Shown here: piece after piece, positions 1 to 10,638 of the stretch
Numbering within the stretch: the stretch's first letter is position 1
Layout: each line of letters starts with the position of its first letter
NCBI RefSeq assembly: GCF_003855155.1
Contig: NZ_CP034073.1
Span: forward strand, 3,906,001 to 3,970,000
Direction of reading: 5' to 3'
DNA: 64,000 nt
DNA from: Shewanella psychromarinicola
Lineage (GTDB): Bacteria > Pseudomonadota > Gammaproteobacteria > Enterobacterales > Shewanellaceae
Position numbers and translations under genes: made by a program
The notes under the pieces: model-generated
What the model was told of the DNA's origin: nothing
What the model saw: only the letters and a program-made list of their open reading frames with translations
Database searches by the model: none

Positions 1-325
1 CATTATGCACATAGGTCCAATAACGGCCCCAAAGCTCACGACTAAATGGGTGAGTATTGACCAAGGACACACAGCCTCGATTTGCCTGGCGAATATGACT
101 GATCACTATTTCACTTTTAATTGGATATGACTTAATGAGCTCTGCAATATGTGACTTACTGCTAGGACAAGCATCTTTAAAGGTGCGGTGTCCTTTGCCT
201 TCATAGAAGGTAATCCCCCAGCCATCAACATGAGGACCCGTTACCCCACCGCGCTCAGCTAAGCCCGTAAAACTAAATACAATATCCGTTGGTACATTGG
301 CACTCATCGCCAGTAATTCACACAT
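1..325 (-). CDS. yafJ: YafJ-type class II glutamine amidotransferase (N-terminal part; runs off the window)
   Basis: I translated the minus strand from an ATG at 325; the protein starts [15 protein letters not shown] and is open to the window edge (about 108 residues). Cys2 directly after the start Met is the N-terminal nucleophile of class II (Ntn) glutamine amidotransferases, and the following stretches [24 protein letters not shown] and NTHPF match the GATase fold, in which the enzyme hydrolyses glutamine to deliver ammonia. It is divergent from fadE, the same arrangement as yafJ/fadE in E. coli, which supports the name. An AAGG stretch lies a few bases before the ATG. The acceptor substrate is unknown for this family. 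Confidence 0.85.
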   Translation of the reverse strand, partial: MCELLAMSANVPTDIVFSFTGLAERGGVTGPHVDGWGITFYEGKGHRTFKDACPSSKSHIAELIKSYPIKSEIVISHIRQANRGCVSLVNTHPFSRELWGRYWTYVHN

Positions 326-423
326 TAACCTTGCCTTTTTATTGCCATATTGAGCTAAACACTTCTTATAAACGTATTGTATATACTAAGCTTATTGAGT
401 GGAATATTTCTGTCACACAAATA

Positions 424-441
424 TTTAAACAATTGTTTGAA
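424..441. promoter_or_regulatory. PsrA-like palindromic operator
   Basis: TTTAAACAATTGTTTGAA is an almost perfect dyad (one mismatched pair). It contains AAAC-N4-GTTT, which fits the published PsrA core (AAAC, short spacer, GTTT); PsrA is a fatty-acid-responsive repressor of beta-oxidation genes in several Gammaproteobacteria including Shewanella. It lies about 135 bp before fadE. The assignment is by motif only. Confidence 0.45.
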
Positions 442-484
442 AAACACTTGTAATCGAGTCTGCATAAGGTTAACTTTTACGTGA

Positions 485-501
485 CACAGGTCTGACCACG
501 A
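485..501. promoter_or_regulatory. FadR-like operator
   Basis: CACAGGTCTGACCACGA contains GGTCTGACC, the core of the FadR operator (consensus TGGTCnGACCA). FadR represses fatty acid degradation genes until long-chain acyl-CoA binds it. The site lies about 75 bp upstream of the fadE start, a normal place for repression. Confidence 0.5.
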
Positions 502-575
502 TCGAATCTGTGAATAAGATCAACAATTGACGGGCTATTCATTACCTATTTTGAATAGTTTTAAGGAGAAGTACA

Positions 576-3023
576 TTGACCACCCTACTTTGGATCATCG
601 CGATGATCTTTGTGCTCGGCGCTATGGCATACCTAAGGGTATCCCTACTATCAACCACAGTTGCAGCAGCCATTGTGCTCGTTGTCGGTAGCACTTTAGA
701 CATTACTGGTGTAATTGCATGGATTATTTTCATTGTTATTGCACTGCCACTCAATATCAAATCATTCAGGCAGAATTTTATCAGTCGCCCACTGATAAAA
801 GTGTATCGCGGTATTATGCCAGAGATGTCTTCAACAGAAAAAGAAGCCATTGAAGCTGGTACTACGTGGTGGGAAGCAGATTTGTTTGCCGGTAACCCTA
901 ACTGGAGCAAATTACACAACTACCCAAAAGCACGGTTAACTGCCGATGAACAAGCATTCCTAGATGGTCCGGTTGAAGAAGTCTGTAAAATGCTTAATCA
1001 ACATGAAGTGTCTCATGTGCTTGGGGATTTACCACCGGAGATCTGGCAATTCTTAAAAGATCATGGCTTCTTCGCGATGATCATCAAGAAAAAATTCGGT
1101 GGTCTTGAATATTCAGCTTATGCTCAATCATGTGTGTTACAAAAGTTGGCCGGCGTGAGTAGCGAACTAGCCTCTACAGTAGGCGTACCCAATTCACTAG
1201 GCCCTGGCGAGCTATTGCAACATTACGGTACTAAAGATCAGCAAGATCATTACTTACCACGTTTAGCGAAAGGCTTAGAAGTGCCATGCTTTGCATTAAC
1301 GAGCCCTGAAGCAGGCAGTGATGCTGGTTCAATCCCAGATTTCGGCGTTGTATGTAAAGGTGAATTCCAAGGCGAAGAAGTTCTTGGCATGAAACTAACG
1401 TGGAACAAACGTTATATTACGTTAGCACCTGTCGCGACCGTATTAGGTCTTGCATTTAAACTACGCGACCCTGATCACCTTTTAGGTGACAAAGAAGAAT
1501 TAGGCATTACTTGTGCGCTTATCCCTACGGATGTTCCTGGTGTTGAAACCGGCCGTCGTCACTTCCCATTGAACTGTATGTTCCAAAATGGTCCAACACG
1601 CGGAAACGAAGTGTTTGTGCCATTAAGCTTCATTATTGGTGGTCCAGAAATGGCAGGCCAAGGGTGGAGAATGTTGGTTGAATGTTTGTCAGTGGGTCGT
1701 GGTATTACCCTACCCTCAAACTCAGCCGGTGGAGTAAAAACCGCCGCGGTAGCGACTGGAGCTTACGCTCGTATTCGCCGCCAATTTAAATTACCTATCG
1801 GTAAGTTAGAAGGTATTGAAGAGCCAATGGCGCGTATTGGTGGTAACGCATACTTAATGGATGCTGTTGCCACATTAACGACTACTGCTATCGATTTAGG
1901 TGAAAAACCTTCGGTGATTTCTGCCATCGTTAAGTACCACTTAACCGACAGAATGCAAAAGTGTGTTATTGATGCAATGGACATTCATGGTGGTAAAGGT
2001 GTTTGTCTTGGCCCTAATAACTATTTAGGCCGTGGCTATCAAGCAGCACCGATTGCAATTACCGTAGAAGGTGCAAACATACTGACTCGTTCAATGATCA
2101 TTTATGGTCAAGGCGCAATACGCTGCCACCCATATGTATTGGCCGAAATGGAGTCTGCATTTGATACGGATGCAAACCGTGGTTTAGCTAACTTTGACGC
2201 CGCGATATTTGGTCATATTGGTTTTGCAACATCTAACTTCATTCGTAGCTTCTGGATGGGCTTAACCTCATCTCGTTTCTCCAATAGCCCTTACTCAGAT
2301 AAAACTAAACGTTATTATCAACAGATGAACCGTTTCAGTGCTAACTTAGCATTATTATCTGATTTAGCGATGGCAACCCTTGGTGGCAACCTAAAACGTA
2401 AAGAGCGTATTTCTGCTCGTTTAGGTGACTTGTTAAGTCAGCTGTACCTAACCTCTGCCACATTAAAACGTTATCAAGACGATGGCCGTTTAACTGAAGA
2501 TTTACCGTTAGTGCAATGGGCTGTTGAAGATTCGTTATACAAGTTACAAGATTCGTTAGATGACTTGCTTAACAACTTCCCAATGGGCTTAGGCATTGCG
2601 CTTCGTGCGGTGATCTTCCCATTCGGTCGTCCAATTAAGCGTCCAAGTGATGTATTAGATCACAAAGTAGCTAAGATTATGCAAACCCCCTGTGCTAGCC
2701 GTGACCGTTTAGGTAAAGGCCAGTTCTGGACGCCATCTGAGTTCAATCCTGTTGGTATCCAAGAACAAACGTTTAAGGATATCCTAGCTGCAGAACCACT
2801 GTATGACAAAGTCTGTAAAGCTGCCGGTAAACGTCTACCATTTATGTGGTTAGACAAAGTTGCTGCAGAAGGTAAAGCGCTTGGTGTGTTAAGCGACAGC
2901 GAAATCGCTTTACTTGAACGAGCTGAAATTGGTCGTTTGAAATCAATTAACGTTGATGACTTCGATACCGATGAGCTCCGCGCGCAACTAGCGCCTAAAG
3001 CTAAGCGAGAAAAAGCAGCCTAG
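576..3023 (+). CDS. fadE: Acyl-CoA dehydrogenase FadE
   Basis: This 815-residue protein has the length of E. coli FadE (814) and its layout: N-terminal hydrophobic segments (about residues 1-55), then an acyl-CoA dehydrogenase core with [13 protein letters not shown] (flavin/substrate region), [13 protein letters not shown], and the long C-terminal extension typical of FadE. FadE performs the first beta-oxidation step, oxidising acyl-CoA to trans-2-enoyl-CoA with FAD. The start is TTG at 576, chosen because AAGGAGAA lies five bases upstream and the N-terminus then matches the family. The upstream region carries FadR-like and PsrA-like sites, and a terminator follows the stop. Confidence 0.95.
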   Translation: MTTLLWIIAMIFVLGAMAYLRVSLLSTTVAAAIVLVVGSTLDITGVIAWIIFIVIALPLNIKSFRQNFISRPLIKVYRGIMPEMSSTEKEAIEAGTTWWEADLFAGNPNWSKLHNYPKARLTADEQAFLDGPVEEVCKMLNQHEVSHVLGDLPPEIWQFLKDHGFFAMIIKKKFGGLEYSAYAQSCVLQKLAGVSSELASTVGVPNSLGPGELLQHYGTKDQQDHYLPRLAKGLEVPCFALTSPEAGSDAGSIPDFGVVCKGEFQGEEVLGMKLTWNKRYITLAPVATVLGLAFKLRDPDHLLGDKEELGITCALIPTDVPGVETGRRHFPLNCMFQNGPTRGNEVFVPLSFIIGGPEMAGQGWRMLVECLSVGRGITLPSNSAGGVKTAAVATGAYARIRRQFKLPIGKLEGIEEPMARIGGNAYLMDAVATLTTTAIDLGEKPSVISAIVKYHLTDRMQKCVIDAMDIHGGKGVCLGPNNYLGRGYQAAPIAITVEGANILTRSMIIYGQGAIRCHPYVLAEMESAFDTDANRGLANFDAAIFGHIGFATSNFIRSFWMGLTSSRFSNSPYSDKTKRYYQQMNRFSANLALLSDLAMATLGGNLKRKERISARLGDLLSQLYLTSATLKRYQDDGRLTEDLPLVQWAVEDSLYKLQDSLDDLLNNFPMGLGIALRAVIFPFGRPIKRPSDVLDHKVAKIMQTPCASRDRLGKGQFWTPSEFNPVGIQEQTFKDILAAEPLYDKVCKAAGKRLPFMWLDKVAAEGKALGVLSDSEIALLERAEIGRLKSINVDDFDTDELRAQLAPKAKREKAA

Positions 3024-3049
3024 CTGCCTAGGTTATAAACCTAAAGTAA

Positions 3050-3081
3050 AAAGGGTAAAGCGCAAGCTTTACCCTTTTTTA
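3050..3081 (+). terminator. Rho-independent terminator after fadE
   Basis: An 11-bp perfect stem (AAGGGTAAAGC / GCTTTACCCTT), a four-base loop (GCAA) and a run of T follow the fadE stop by about 27 bases. Confidence 0.9.
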
Positions 3082-3116
3082 TTGCTACAGATTGTTCAGA
3101 TAGACAAAGGGTTAAC

Positions 3117-3548
3117 ATGAAGCACTTTACCGGATTACAATTAATGCAAGCCATGCTCAATGGCGATATCCCAGCTCCCTCCATCACCAAAACCATGCCA
3201 ATGACGGCCATTGAAGTGAGCCAAGGATCGGTTACCTTCGAGGCCTTCGCTGATGAGCGTCACTTAAACCCTATGGGTGGCGTTCATGGTGGTTTTGCCG
3301 CCACGGTATTAGACTCGGCAACGGCATGTGCAGTTCATTCAGCCTTGCCTGCTGGTGTCGGCTATTCAACCATAGATTTAAACATTAAGATGGTCCGCCC
3401 AGTACCGCAAAAACAACGTTTATTAGCCAAAGGTAGCGTGATGAACTTGTCTACATCATTGGGCATTGCTGAAGCAACATTAACCACTGAAGACGGCAAA
3501 CTATTGGCCACGGCAACAGCAAGCTGCTTAATTTTACGTGGCGCATAG
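3117..3548 (+). CDS. PaaI-family hotdog-fold thioesterase
   Basis: A 143-residue single-domain hotdog protein. NPMGGVHGGFAATVLDSATACAV is the PaaI/YdiI-type signature, with the HGG loop and the downstream acidic residue of the active site, followed by the usual YSTIDLNIKMVRPVP strand. Members hydrolyse acyl- or aryl-CoA thioesters to free acid and CoA. It follows fadE in the same direction but behind a terminator, so it likely has its own promoter in the 35-base gap or depends on readthrough. Its substrate cannot be told from sequence; a role in clearing dead-end acyl-CoAs near fadE is an inference. Confidence 0.85.
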   Translation: MKHFTGLQLMQAMLNGDIPAPSITKTMPMTAIEVSQGSVTFEAFADERHLNPMGGVHGGFAATVLDSATACAVHSALPAGVGYSTIDLNIKMVRPVPQKQRLLAKGSVMNLSTSLGIAEATLTTEDGKLLATATASCLILRGA

Positions 3549-3646
3549 CTATTTCTCTATAAGAATGACCCGGTCACCATAAAGTCACCTATAAAGAGAT
3601 CGCAACCACAATAAAATCGTCGATTAAACTGCCGCCGAAAAAGCTA

Positions 3647-3676
3647 AAAAGCCAGTCATTTGCATAACTGGCTTTT
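3647..3676. terminator. Bidirectional terminator between convergent genes
   Basis: AAAAGCCAGT and ACTGGCTTTT form a perfect 10-bp stem with a 10-base loop. A and T runs on either side allow it to serve both the thioesterase (plus) and the RND pump (minus), whose genes converge here. Confidence 0.85.
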
Positions 3677-3698
3677 GACATCACTCAAAAAAGTAAAG

Positions 3699-6600
3699 TT
3701 AGTCGTCTTGTAATTCTATTTCTAACTGCTTCGCCACCGCTTGCGGTGAGCTGCTATTACGGGCAAATAAGCTATAAGCAACAGGAATAACAATCAAGGT
3801 AAAGAAAGTCGCCAGTAAAATACCTGACAACACCACTACCCCTATTACAAATCGAGTTTCAGCCCCTGCTCCACTGGACAACACTAATGGAATAGCGCCT
3901 GCAGCAGTGGTAATACCGGTCATTAAAATGGGCCGTAAACGTTGAGTCGAAGCTTGTAAAATCGCTTGTTGAAACTCAACACCTCGGTCGCGTAATTGAT
4001 TGGCAAATTCAACGATTAAGATACCGTTTTTAGCAGCCAAGCCAACCAGCATGATAATTCCAATTTGACTGTAAATATTGATACTTTGGTCTGTAAACCA
4101 TAACCCAATTAGCGCACCTAAAGTCGCGAGTGGTACAGTTAACATAATCACCAAAGGATGAATATAGCTTTCAAACTGTGCCGCAAGCACTAAAAAAACA
4201 ATTCCCAATGCTAGTAAGAATACAAAGTTCATCGAGTTACCCGACTCTTGGTAATCTAACGATGGACCTTTATAACTGATCACCGCTTCTGCAGGTAAAT
4301 ACGTCACAGCAAGTTCATTGAGATAATCTAACGATTCACCCAGAGTATAATCATCTGCTAAGTTGGCTTCTAACGTGATGGCACGCATACGATTGTAGCG
4401 ATTTAACGAACTCGCATCGGCAAACTCTTCAACCGAGACTAAGTTTGATAACGGGATCAGTTCTTGCGAGCGGTCAGAACGAACATAAATGTTCTCCATA
4501 TCAGTCGCAGTACTTTGATTATCACGATTACCTTCAACAATAACATCATACTCCTCGCCATCGCGCATAAAGGTTGTGACCAAGCGCGACCCCAGCATTG
4601 ACTCTAATGTTCTGCCAATATGGGAAATCGACACACCTAAATCTGCCGCGCGTTCCCGATCAATTACCACTCTCAACTGTGGTTTGGTTTCTTGATAATC
4701 GTGATCTAAACCAATGATTTTATGATTCTCTTTGGCTTTATCAAGCATAATATCACGCCACTCCGCCAGTTCTTCGTAGCTTGGACCACCGATAACAAAC
4801 TGCACAGGTTTACCCACACCGCGACCAAACGCTTGGCGCATAATCGGGAAAGCACGAATGCCGGCTAAATCTGATAAGCGATTACGGATATCGACAATAA
4901 TTTCATTAGCACTGCGGCGCTCAGCCCAATCTTCGAGCACAATGATCGCCATACCATTTGAAAAATCAGCAGAGGTTCCAAAACCACGAGGGGCACGGAT
5001 CAATAAGCGCTTAATTTCGCCGCTTTCAACCAGTGGCATTAACCGACCTTCGACTTCATCCATGTATTTTTCAATGTATTCAAAGCTTGCGCCTTGAGGA
5101 CCATTAACAATTAAAAACATAGAACCCCGGTCTTCTTGTGGGGCAAATTCTTGGGGGATTTTATTCAATAAAAACCCACTTAATGCAAACGAGAACAGTA
5201 CAATTAATGACACTAAAATCGGTTTTTTCATGCCCGCTTGTAAACTTATCAAATACCAACTTGATAGCTTACTCATCATCTTATCGACTTGTTTAACTAA
5301 CCACGGGTCTTGGTTTGCGGGTTTTAATAATTTTGAGCACATCATCGGGCTTAACGTTAACGCCACAATACTGGAAAAAATCACTGCCGCGCTCATGGTG
5401 ACCGCAAACTCTTTAAACAGCTTGCCTAAATCACCCTCTAAGAAGGTGATCGGCATAAACACAGCAACAAGTACCAAGGTTGTTGCCAACACGGCAAATG
5501 CCACTTCACGCGCGCCTAAGAAGGCTGCTTTTAACGGTGAATCGCCTTCTTCAATACGTCGATGAATATTTTCGAGCATCACAATGGCATCATCGACCAC
5601 CATGCCAATGGCGAGGATCATCGCCAACAATGTCAGTAAGTTGATGGTATACCCTAGTGCATATAGCACTATAAAGGTCCCCATTAAAGATACGGGCACA
5701 GTGATGGCTGGAATTAACATCGCTCGCACGGAACCTAAAAACAAGTAAATAACGATAATAACTAACACCATGGCAATAAACAGTGTTTTATAAACCTCAG
5801 CAATAGAGGCTTCAATAAACACTGAGCTGTCATATGATCGTTTAATCTTCATGCCGGCTGGCAATGTTGGGTTAAGCTTGTCTACCAAGATATTCGCCGC
5901 GCGCGCGACGTCCAGGGTATTAGCCGTAGATTGTTTACTGACGCCTAAGCCAATCATCGCCTCTTTGTTGCCTCGGAAGATAATACGCTCTTCCTCGGAA
6001 CCAATTTCTACTTTGGCGACATCACTTAATTTAATTAAATAACCGTCCTCACCTTGCTTGATCACTAAGTTAGAAAAGTCATTCGCCGTTTTAAATACCC
6101 TGTCTAGGCGCACCGTAAAGTGACGATCTTTCGATTCGATTGACCCGGCTGGCAATTCAACATTTTCAGAGCGTAACGCATCTTCAACATCAGAGACGGT
6201 TAGATTGCGCGAAGCTAACGCTTGACGGTCAATCCAAATTCGCAAGGCATACACCTTGCCGCCACCTAAACGTAATGTCGACACCCCATCAATTACGGCA
6301 AAACGATCGACTAAATAACGATTGGCATAATCCGTAAGCTGCAAGATATCCATTTGATCGGACACTAAATTCAGCCACATAATCACTTCGTCGCTGCCGT
6401 TGGCTTTGTAAATGGATGGCGCATCGGCTTCTTCTGGAAGCTGCTCTAATAAACCAGAGATGCGGTCGCGCACATCATTGGTCGCAGCCTCAATATCTCG
6501 ATTAATATCAAACTCAATAGTGACATTTGAACGGCCATCACTACTGGAAGAACTAATATGACGTATCCCTTCTACACCACTGATCTTGTCTTCGATAAGT

Positions 6601-6794
6601 TGGGTAATTCGACTCTCGACGACAGAAGCACTGGCGCCACGATAACTGGTCTCGACCGACACAATCGGCGGATCAATATTTGGGTACTCCCGCAAGGGTA
6701 ATTTACCGAATGATACTAAACCTAATACAATCAGTAAGATACTAATAACAGATGCAAAAACCGGTCTTTTAACCGATAAGTCAGTTAAGATCAT
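3699..6794 (-). CDS. RND efflux transporter inner-membrane subunit (AcrB/MdtB type)
   Basis: A 1031-residue HAE1-type RND permease, the normal family length. It starts MILTDLSVKRPVFA, the usual cytoplasmic lead into TM1, then shows PLREYPNIDPP, a long periplasmic porter domain, the TM4 stretch GMVVDDAIVMLENI with the two proton-relay aspartates, and the repeated half ending in PVAYSLFAR. It exports hydrophobic compounds by proton antiport as a trimer, together with the adjacent membrane fusion protein, whose last codons overlap its start by four bases (ATGA), so they are translationally coupled. No outer-membrane TolC partner is next to it, so a distant one must be used. Substrate is unknown. 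Confidence 0.92.
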   Translation of the reverse strand: MILTDLSVKRPVFASVISILLIVLGLVSFGKLPLREYPNIDPPIVSVETSYRGASASVVESRITQLIEDKISGVEGIRHISSSSSDGRSNVTIEFDINRDIEAATNDVRDRISGLLEQLPEEADAPSIYKANGSDEVIMWLNLVSDQMDILQLTDYANRYLVDRFAVIDGVSTLRLGGGKVYALRIWIDRQALASRNLTVSDVEDALRSENVELPAGSIESKDRHFTVRLDRVFKTANDFSNLVIKQGEDGYLIKLSDVAKVEIGSEEERIIFRGNKEAMIGLGVSKQSTANTLDVARAANILVDKLNPTLPAGMKIKRSYDSSVFIEASIAEVYKTLFIAMVLVIIVIYLFLGSVRAMLIPAITVPVSLMGTFIVLYALGYTINLLTLLAMILAIGMVVDDAIVMLENIHRRIEEGDSPLKAAFLGAREVAFAVLATTLVLVAVFMPITFLEGDLGKLFKEFAVTMSAAVIFSSIVALTLSPMMCSKLLKPANQDPWLVKQVDKMMSKLSSWYLISLQAGMKKPILVSLIVLFSFALSGFLLNKIPQEFAPQEDRGSMFLIVNGPQGASFEYIEKYMDEVEGRLMPLVESGEIKRLLIRAPRGFGTSADFSNGMAIIVLEDWAERRSANEIIVDIRNRLSDLAGIRAFPIMRQAFGRGVGKPVQFVIGGPSYEELAEWRDIMLDKAKENHKIIGLDHDYQETKPQLRVVIDRERAADLGVSISHIGRTLESMLGSRLVTTFMRDGEEYDVIVEGNRDNQSTATDMENIYVRSDRSQELIPLSNLVSVEEFADASSLNRYNRMRAITLEANLADDYTLGESLDYLNELAVTYLPAEAVISYKGPSLDYQESGNSMNFVFLLALGIVFLVLAAQFESYIHPLVIMLTVPLATLGALIGLWFTDQSINIYSQIGIIMLVGLAAKNGILIVEFANQLRDRGVEFQQAILQASTQRLRPILMTGITTAAGAIPLVLSSGAGAETRFVIGVVVLSGILLATFFTLIVIPVAYSLFARNSSSPQAVAKQLEIELQDD

Positions 6795-7873
6795 GCCGAC
6801 TTCTCCATTGCTTCAATAAGAGCAAAATTGAAGTTTTCAGCTTGTTGAACTTGAACCTTATCTCCAGGTCGAACTTTTAAAATACCGCGAATAATCACTT
6901 GCTGATCAACCTTAAGCCCTTTGGTTATTTCAACCCAACCTCGCGTCCGGGTGCCTAAGGTAACTTGTTGCTGTTCAACTTTATTTTCTGCATTAACCAC
7001 ATACACATAATGTTTGTTTTGAATAGGAATAATAGCGGCTTCTGGTAACAATAATGCTTCACGACTTTGCTTAATAAGACGGACTTTCATTAGCATGCCG
7101 GGCAGTAACTTATAATCATCATTAGGCATTACCGCACGCACGACTACCGCTCGGGTTTCAGGGTTAACCCTGCTGTCAATCGAGGTCACAACGCCTTTGA
7201 ATATCTGGTCTGGATAAGCAACGGCTCTGGCTTCCACTAATTTACCTGGTTGTAATTCTTGGATAAAACGTTCTGGCACTGAAAAGTCTAATTTGATTTT
7301 ACTCACATCATCTAACGTACTGATTTGCTCACCAGGGGTAACCAAACTGCCGACACTCACTTGGCGTAAGCCTAATTTACCTGCAAATGGCGCTTTAATA
7401 GTGCGATCATTGAGTGCCGCTTTTGCTTGCTCGACTTCCGCACGAGTGGTATCGATTAAACTTTGTAACCGGTCTCGTTCTAATTCTGCGATGGTTTTGC
7501 TGGTGACCAATGAACGGATACGATCCAATTCACGTAGATTTTCAATTAATTTGATTTCAGTGACGGCCACTTTGGCTTTATGTTCGTCATTTCTCAATTG
7601 CACTAATAGCGTACCTTTTTCGACCAAATCACCATCTTTAAAATTAATATTGGTTACAATTTCAGTGATTTTTGATGTCACTATGATCGATTCATACGCT
7701 TTTCCTGTACCTAAAGCTTCTACTTCATCACGAATAGGCATAATCGCCACGTTAGCTACAACCACATTAGGTATAGGTCTCGGACGTTGAATGACGGCCT
7801 CTTGAGGAAACATTAAATAGTAAGCCGACAGCGCAGCCAACACTATGGCGATCAGTACAATTATCTTTTTCAT
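6791..7873 (-). CDS. RND membrane fusion protein (periplasmic adaptor)
   Basis: 360 residues with an N-terminal hydrophobic anchor (KKIIVLIAIVLAALSAYYLMF), a biotinyl-lipoyl-like half (VTNINFKDGDLVEKGTLLVQL), a helical hairpin (about 95-150), the returning lipoyl half (IKAPFAGKLGLRQVSVGSLVTPG), a beta-barrel and a membrane-proximal domain. This is the AcrA/MdtA-like order for HlyD-type adaptors that link the RND pump to an outer-membrane channel. It is the first gene of a two-gene operon with the pump and overlaps it by four bases. No lipobox is present, so it is probably held by the uncleaved N-terminal helix. Confidence 0.92.
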   Translation of the reverse strand: MKKIIVLIAIVLAALSAYYLMFPQEAVIQRPRPIPNVVVANVAIMPIRDEVEALGTGKAYESIIVTSKITEIVTNINFKDGDLVEKGTLLVQLRNDEHKAKVAVTEIKLIENLRELDRIRSLVTSKTIAELERDRLQSLIDTTRAEVEQAKAALNDRTIKAPFAGKLGLRQVSVGSLVTPGEQISTLDDVSKIKLDFSVPERFIQELQPGKLVEARAVAYPDQIFKGVVTSIDSRVNPETRAVVVRAVMPNDDYKLLPGMLMKVRLIKQSREALLLPEAAIIPIQNKHYVYVVNAENKVEQQQVTLGTRTRGWVEITKGLKVDQQVIIRGILKVRPGDKVQVQQAENFNFALIEAMEKSA

Positions 7874-8315
7874 TTCAGGTCCGTAACCATCGAAGGTTAA
7901 ATGAATTATATATATGATTTTTAACTTGTATGATTGTACTTAGCAATAAAACTACATCAAGTTGTTTTACTTTCATTTACAAACTACGAACATATCAAGC
8001 AAAAGGTTCACATCGAAATTATATGCACTATATTGTGCTTTTAAAGCAATAATAATGCATATTTTTTGCTTTTTACGCATTATGTGAATATCAATCCAAT
8101 ATAGAGGTCTGATTGTCGACACATGCTGTGACAAATCGTTTATAGCATCACTTTAAGTCTCGGTTCATTCTGCGAGAGTTAAGCTTTTCTGGGGGATTAT
8201 TTAAAAAAGGAGCTCGCGTTATCGTGTCTATATGGATTGAACTGAAGACATTAATATGTGCAGACTAACGACCCATTGAATAAAATGAATATTAAAACTG
8301 TATAGCCGGCAAAGC
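7874..8315. other. Intergenic region with no recognised gene
   Basis: About 440 bases between the efflux operon and the bamC terminator. It is AT-rich and must hold the efflux promoter (minus strand). A 14-codon open frame beginning GTG near 8223, preceded by an AGGAG-like stretch, is too short to support. The terminator at 8316-8342 could also end a small plus-strand transcript, but I see no conserved RNA structure. Confidence 0.5.
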
Positions 8316-8342
8316 AAAAGAGACGCTCGAAGCGTCTCTTTT
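8316..8342. terminator. Terminator downstream of bamC
   Basis: AAAAGAGACGCT and AGCGTCTCTTTT form a perfect 12-bp stem with a three-base loop, ending the bamC transcript (minus strand). The symmetric A/T flanks would allow use in both directions. Confidence 0.9.
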
Positions 8343-8367
8343 AGGATAAAGTCGTTAACCGTAACGC

Positions 8368-9465
8368 TTAACGAATTTTACGGTCTTCTTGCATTAAGTC
8401 TGAGATAATGTTGTACACTTCTGTAATAGACTCATCAGGTAATGGTTTGTCTTCTACATCACGCAGCAATATTTTAGTTTGATTAACATCTTCGGTTTCT
8501 TTAAGCAGTAGACGATAATTGCCTTTTTTCAATGACAACTTTTCTTCACTCCATAAAGAGCTCCAGAAACCGCCGCTTTCTTCTAAATTAATGTAAAACA
8601 AGCCTTTGCTGTTATCCATATCAACAACATCAAAACCCATTTCCGGTAACACTAACCGTAAGCGATCCCAAACCGATTTGTAACTTGCATCAGCTAACCA
8701 ATAAGCAGATTCGCTGGCATTCGTCACTAAATCAACTTTAATACCAAGACTTTGCTCAATCCGTGCAGCACGGATAGCTTGATCACGTTTAATACTCATA
8801 TAAGCAATGGCATTATTTAGCATATCAGTGGTATAACGACGCTTGTCTTCACCATTTAATAAAATCTTTTGATCTTTATCATCGTAAAATTCTTGATGTT
8901 CAATTAAATCAATTGCGACAGAGCCTGAACGACCGTGAGATTTCACCTCTACTTGATAACGATAGCGTTGACGAAGTTGATACACTTTGTCACTGCTCCA
9001 CCAATTAGATTCAATGACTTCATCATTTTCAATCCAATCAGTTTCAATAAAGCCTGCAGCCATATCTTCACTACGCACAGCAATATTGTTTTTGGCTAGA
9101 TAACCATTAATCACATCAAATATTTCTTGATTTAAATCAGTGGTACTTTCAATCGATTCAATCACCACTCGAATATTATCATTGCTTTCTTCGATGTGTG
9201 TGCCTTCAGCCATTGGTAATACTTGCAATGGTGCACGAATATCAAGATTTTTACCCACAAGTTGCTTGTTTACTTTATTGCCCACAGCGGGAATATCATA
9301 TTCTTTGCTGTAAGTAGGCGTATTCAAGCCCTGTGGGATCGTCAATAATGGCGTAGTTTCAGCATTGACGAAATCATCATCACCATTTGCCTGACGGCGA
9401 TCTAATGGTGTACTGCAAGCTGTAATAGCTGCAACAAGGAGTAACGGAGTGACTTTCTTTAACAT
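8368..9465 (-). CDS. bamC: Outer-membrane protein assembly lipoprotein BamC (NlpB)
   Basis: 365 residues with a lipoprotein signal (MLKKVTPLLLVAAITAC; the lipobox Cys is residue 17). After it come the extended, unstructured N-terminal region with the short LLTIPQGL-type segment that binds BamD in E. coli, and two helix-grip domains (about 100-220 and 255-365). BamC is an accessory subunit of the Bam complex that folds beta-barrel proteins into the outer membrane. It lies four bases after dapA, the conserved dapA-bamC operon. Confidence 0.92.
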   Translation of the reverse strand: MLKKVTPLLLVAAITACSTPLDRRQANGDDDFVNAETTPLLTIPQGLNTPTYSKEYDIPAVGNKVNKQLVGKNLDIRAPLQVLPMAEGTHIEESNDNIRVVIESIESTTDLNQEIFDVINGYLAKNNIAVRSEDMAAGFIETDWIENDEVIESNWWSSDKVYQLRQRYRYQVEVKSHGRSGSVAIDLIEHQEFYDDKDQKILLNGEDKRRYTTDMLNNAIAYMSIKRDQAIRAARIEQSLGIKVDLVTNASESAYWLADASYKSVWDRLRLVLPEMGFDVVDMDNSKGLFYINLEESGGFWSSLWSEEKLSLKKGNYRLLLKETEDVNQTKILLRDVEDKPLPDESITEVYNIISDLMQEDRKIR

Positions 9466-9469
9466 GAAT

Positions 9470-10354
9470 TTATTTTACCTCGATATGAGCTTGTTTCATT
9501 GTTTCTATTAACAGACCATGAAACTGCTCAGAAAGTTCAGTTAAAGGTAAACGAATATGACCATCAGCTATCAAACCCATTCTATGAACAGCCCATTTTA
9601 CTGGGATTGGGTTGGCTTCACAAAATAAAGAGCGATATATGCCCATCAATGGTTGATCAATGGTGGCAGCTAATTGAGCATTTTTAGATAATGCGGCATC
9701 ACACATGGCTTTAAACGCATGTGGAACAATATTATTCGCTACGGAAATAACGCCATTACCACCCAGCAATAAAAACTCGCGTGCTGTGGCATCATCACCG
9801 CTGTAAAGTAAAAACTCATCACCACACAATTCGCGCAAACGTGAGACCCGGCTTAAATCGCCAGTAGCCTCTTTTACACCAATAATATTACTCACCTTTG
9901 ATAATTCCGCCACGGTTTCGGGTTTCATATCAACAGCGGTACGACCTGGTACATTATAAAGAATTTGCGAAATGTCAGTACTTGCAGCAACCGCCTTATA
10001 ATGGGCAATGAGCCCCTTTGGCGAAGGCTTATTGTAATAAGGGGTCACGCCAAGCATGGCGACAACACCTGATTTTTGCATTGCTTTGGTTAATTCTATT
10101 GCTTCTGCAGTGGCATTGGCGCCATTACCACCAATAACAGGCAGACGACCTGATGCAAACTTAACCGTTTGGGTAACAACAGCCACATGCTCTGTCATAG
10201 GCAAAGTTGCTGATTCGCCTGTAGTACCGACCGCGACAATGGCATCAGTACCTTGTTCAATATGAAACTCAACAAGTCGTTCAAGACTTGCATAATCTAC
10301 TGTGCCATCACTATTCATTGGTGTGATTAAGGCTACGATGCTTCCGTTTATCAT
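9470..10354 (-). CDS. dapA: 4-hydroxy-tetrahydrodipicolinate synthase DapA
   Basis: 294 residues, a TIM-barrel of the DapA/NAL family. It condenses pyruvate with L-aspartate semialdehyde in lysine and diaminopimelate synthesis. Lys161 (GVKEATGDL) is the Schiff-base lysine, Tyr133 and Arg138 lie in LYNVPGRT, and GTTGES (about 43-48) is the carboxylate-binding loop. The gene order dapA-bamC with divergent gcvR is the same as in E. coli. Confidence 0.97.
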   Translation of the reverse strand: MINGSIVALITPMNSDGTVDYASLERLVEFHIEQGTDAIVAVGTTGESATLPMTEHVAVVTQTVKFASGRLPVIGGNGANATAEAIELTKAMQKSGVVAMLGVTPYYNKPSPKGLIAHYKAVAASTDISQILYNVPGRTAVDMKPETVAELSKVSNIIGVKEATGDLSRVSRLRELCGDEFLLYSGDDATAREFLLLGGNGVISVANNIVPHAFKAMCDAALSKNAQLAATIDQPLMGIYRSLFCEANPIPVKWAVHRMGLIADGHIRLPLTELSEQFHGLLIETMKQAHIEVK

Positions 10355-10638
10355 CTATCTTCCCCACGGTTTCAGGATTCGCTATGTTACTGATGCCAAC
10401 CACTAATGACAAGCTCTACGGTAACCAGAATCTGAAATAAGTTATTTATACTATTTATTGCACAGTAACCTAGCATCTTTGAAGCCATAGCGCTAAAAAA
10501 TAATCACATTTATGTGAGTGATATAGGTTAGTATATTGAGGTGTTTTAGTGAAAAATGATAGTATTAACACCCGCACCAAAACTTACATGCTTTGGCATA
10601 AGTTTTCGCTCTAAGATATCAAAAAGTGAGGAAAATCC

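Noticed and set aside
8223..8267. 14-codon leader peptide before the bamC terminator
   Set aside because: Too short, with no downstream gene on that strand to regulate and no attenuator arrangement.
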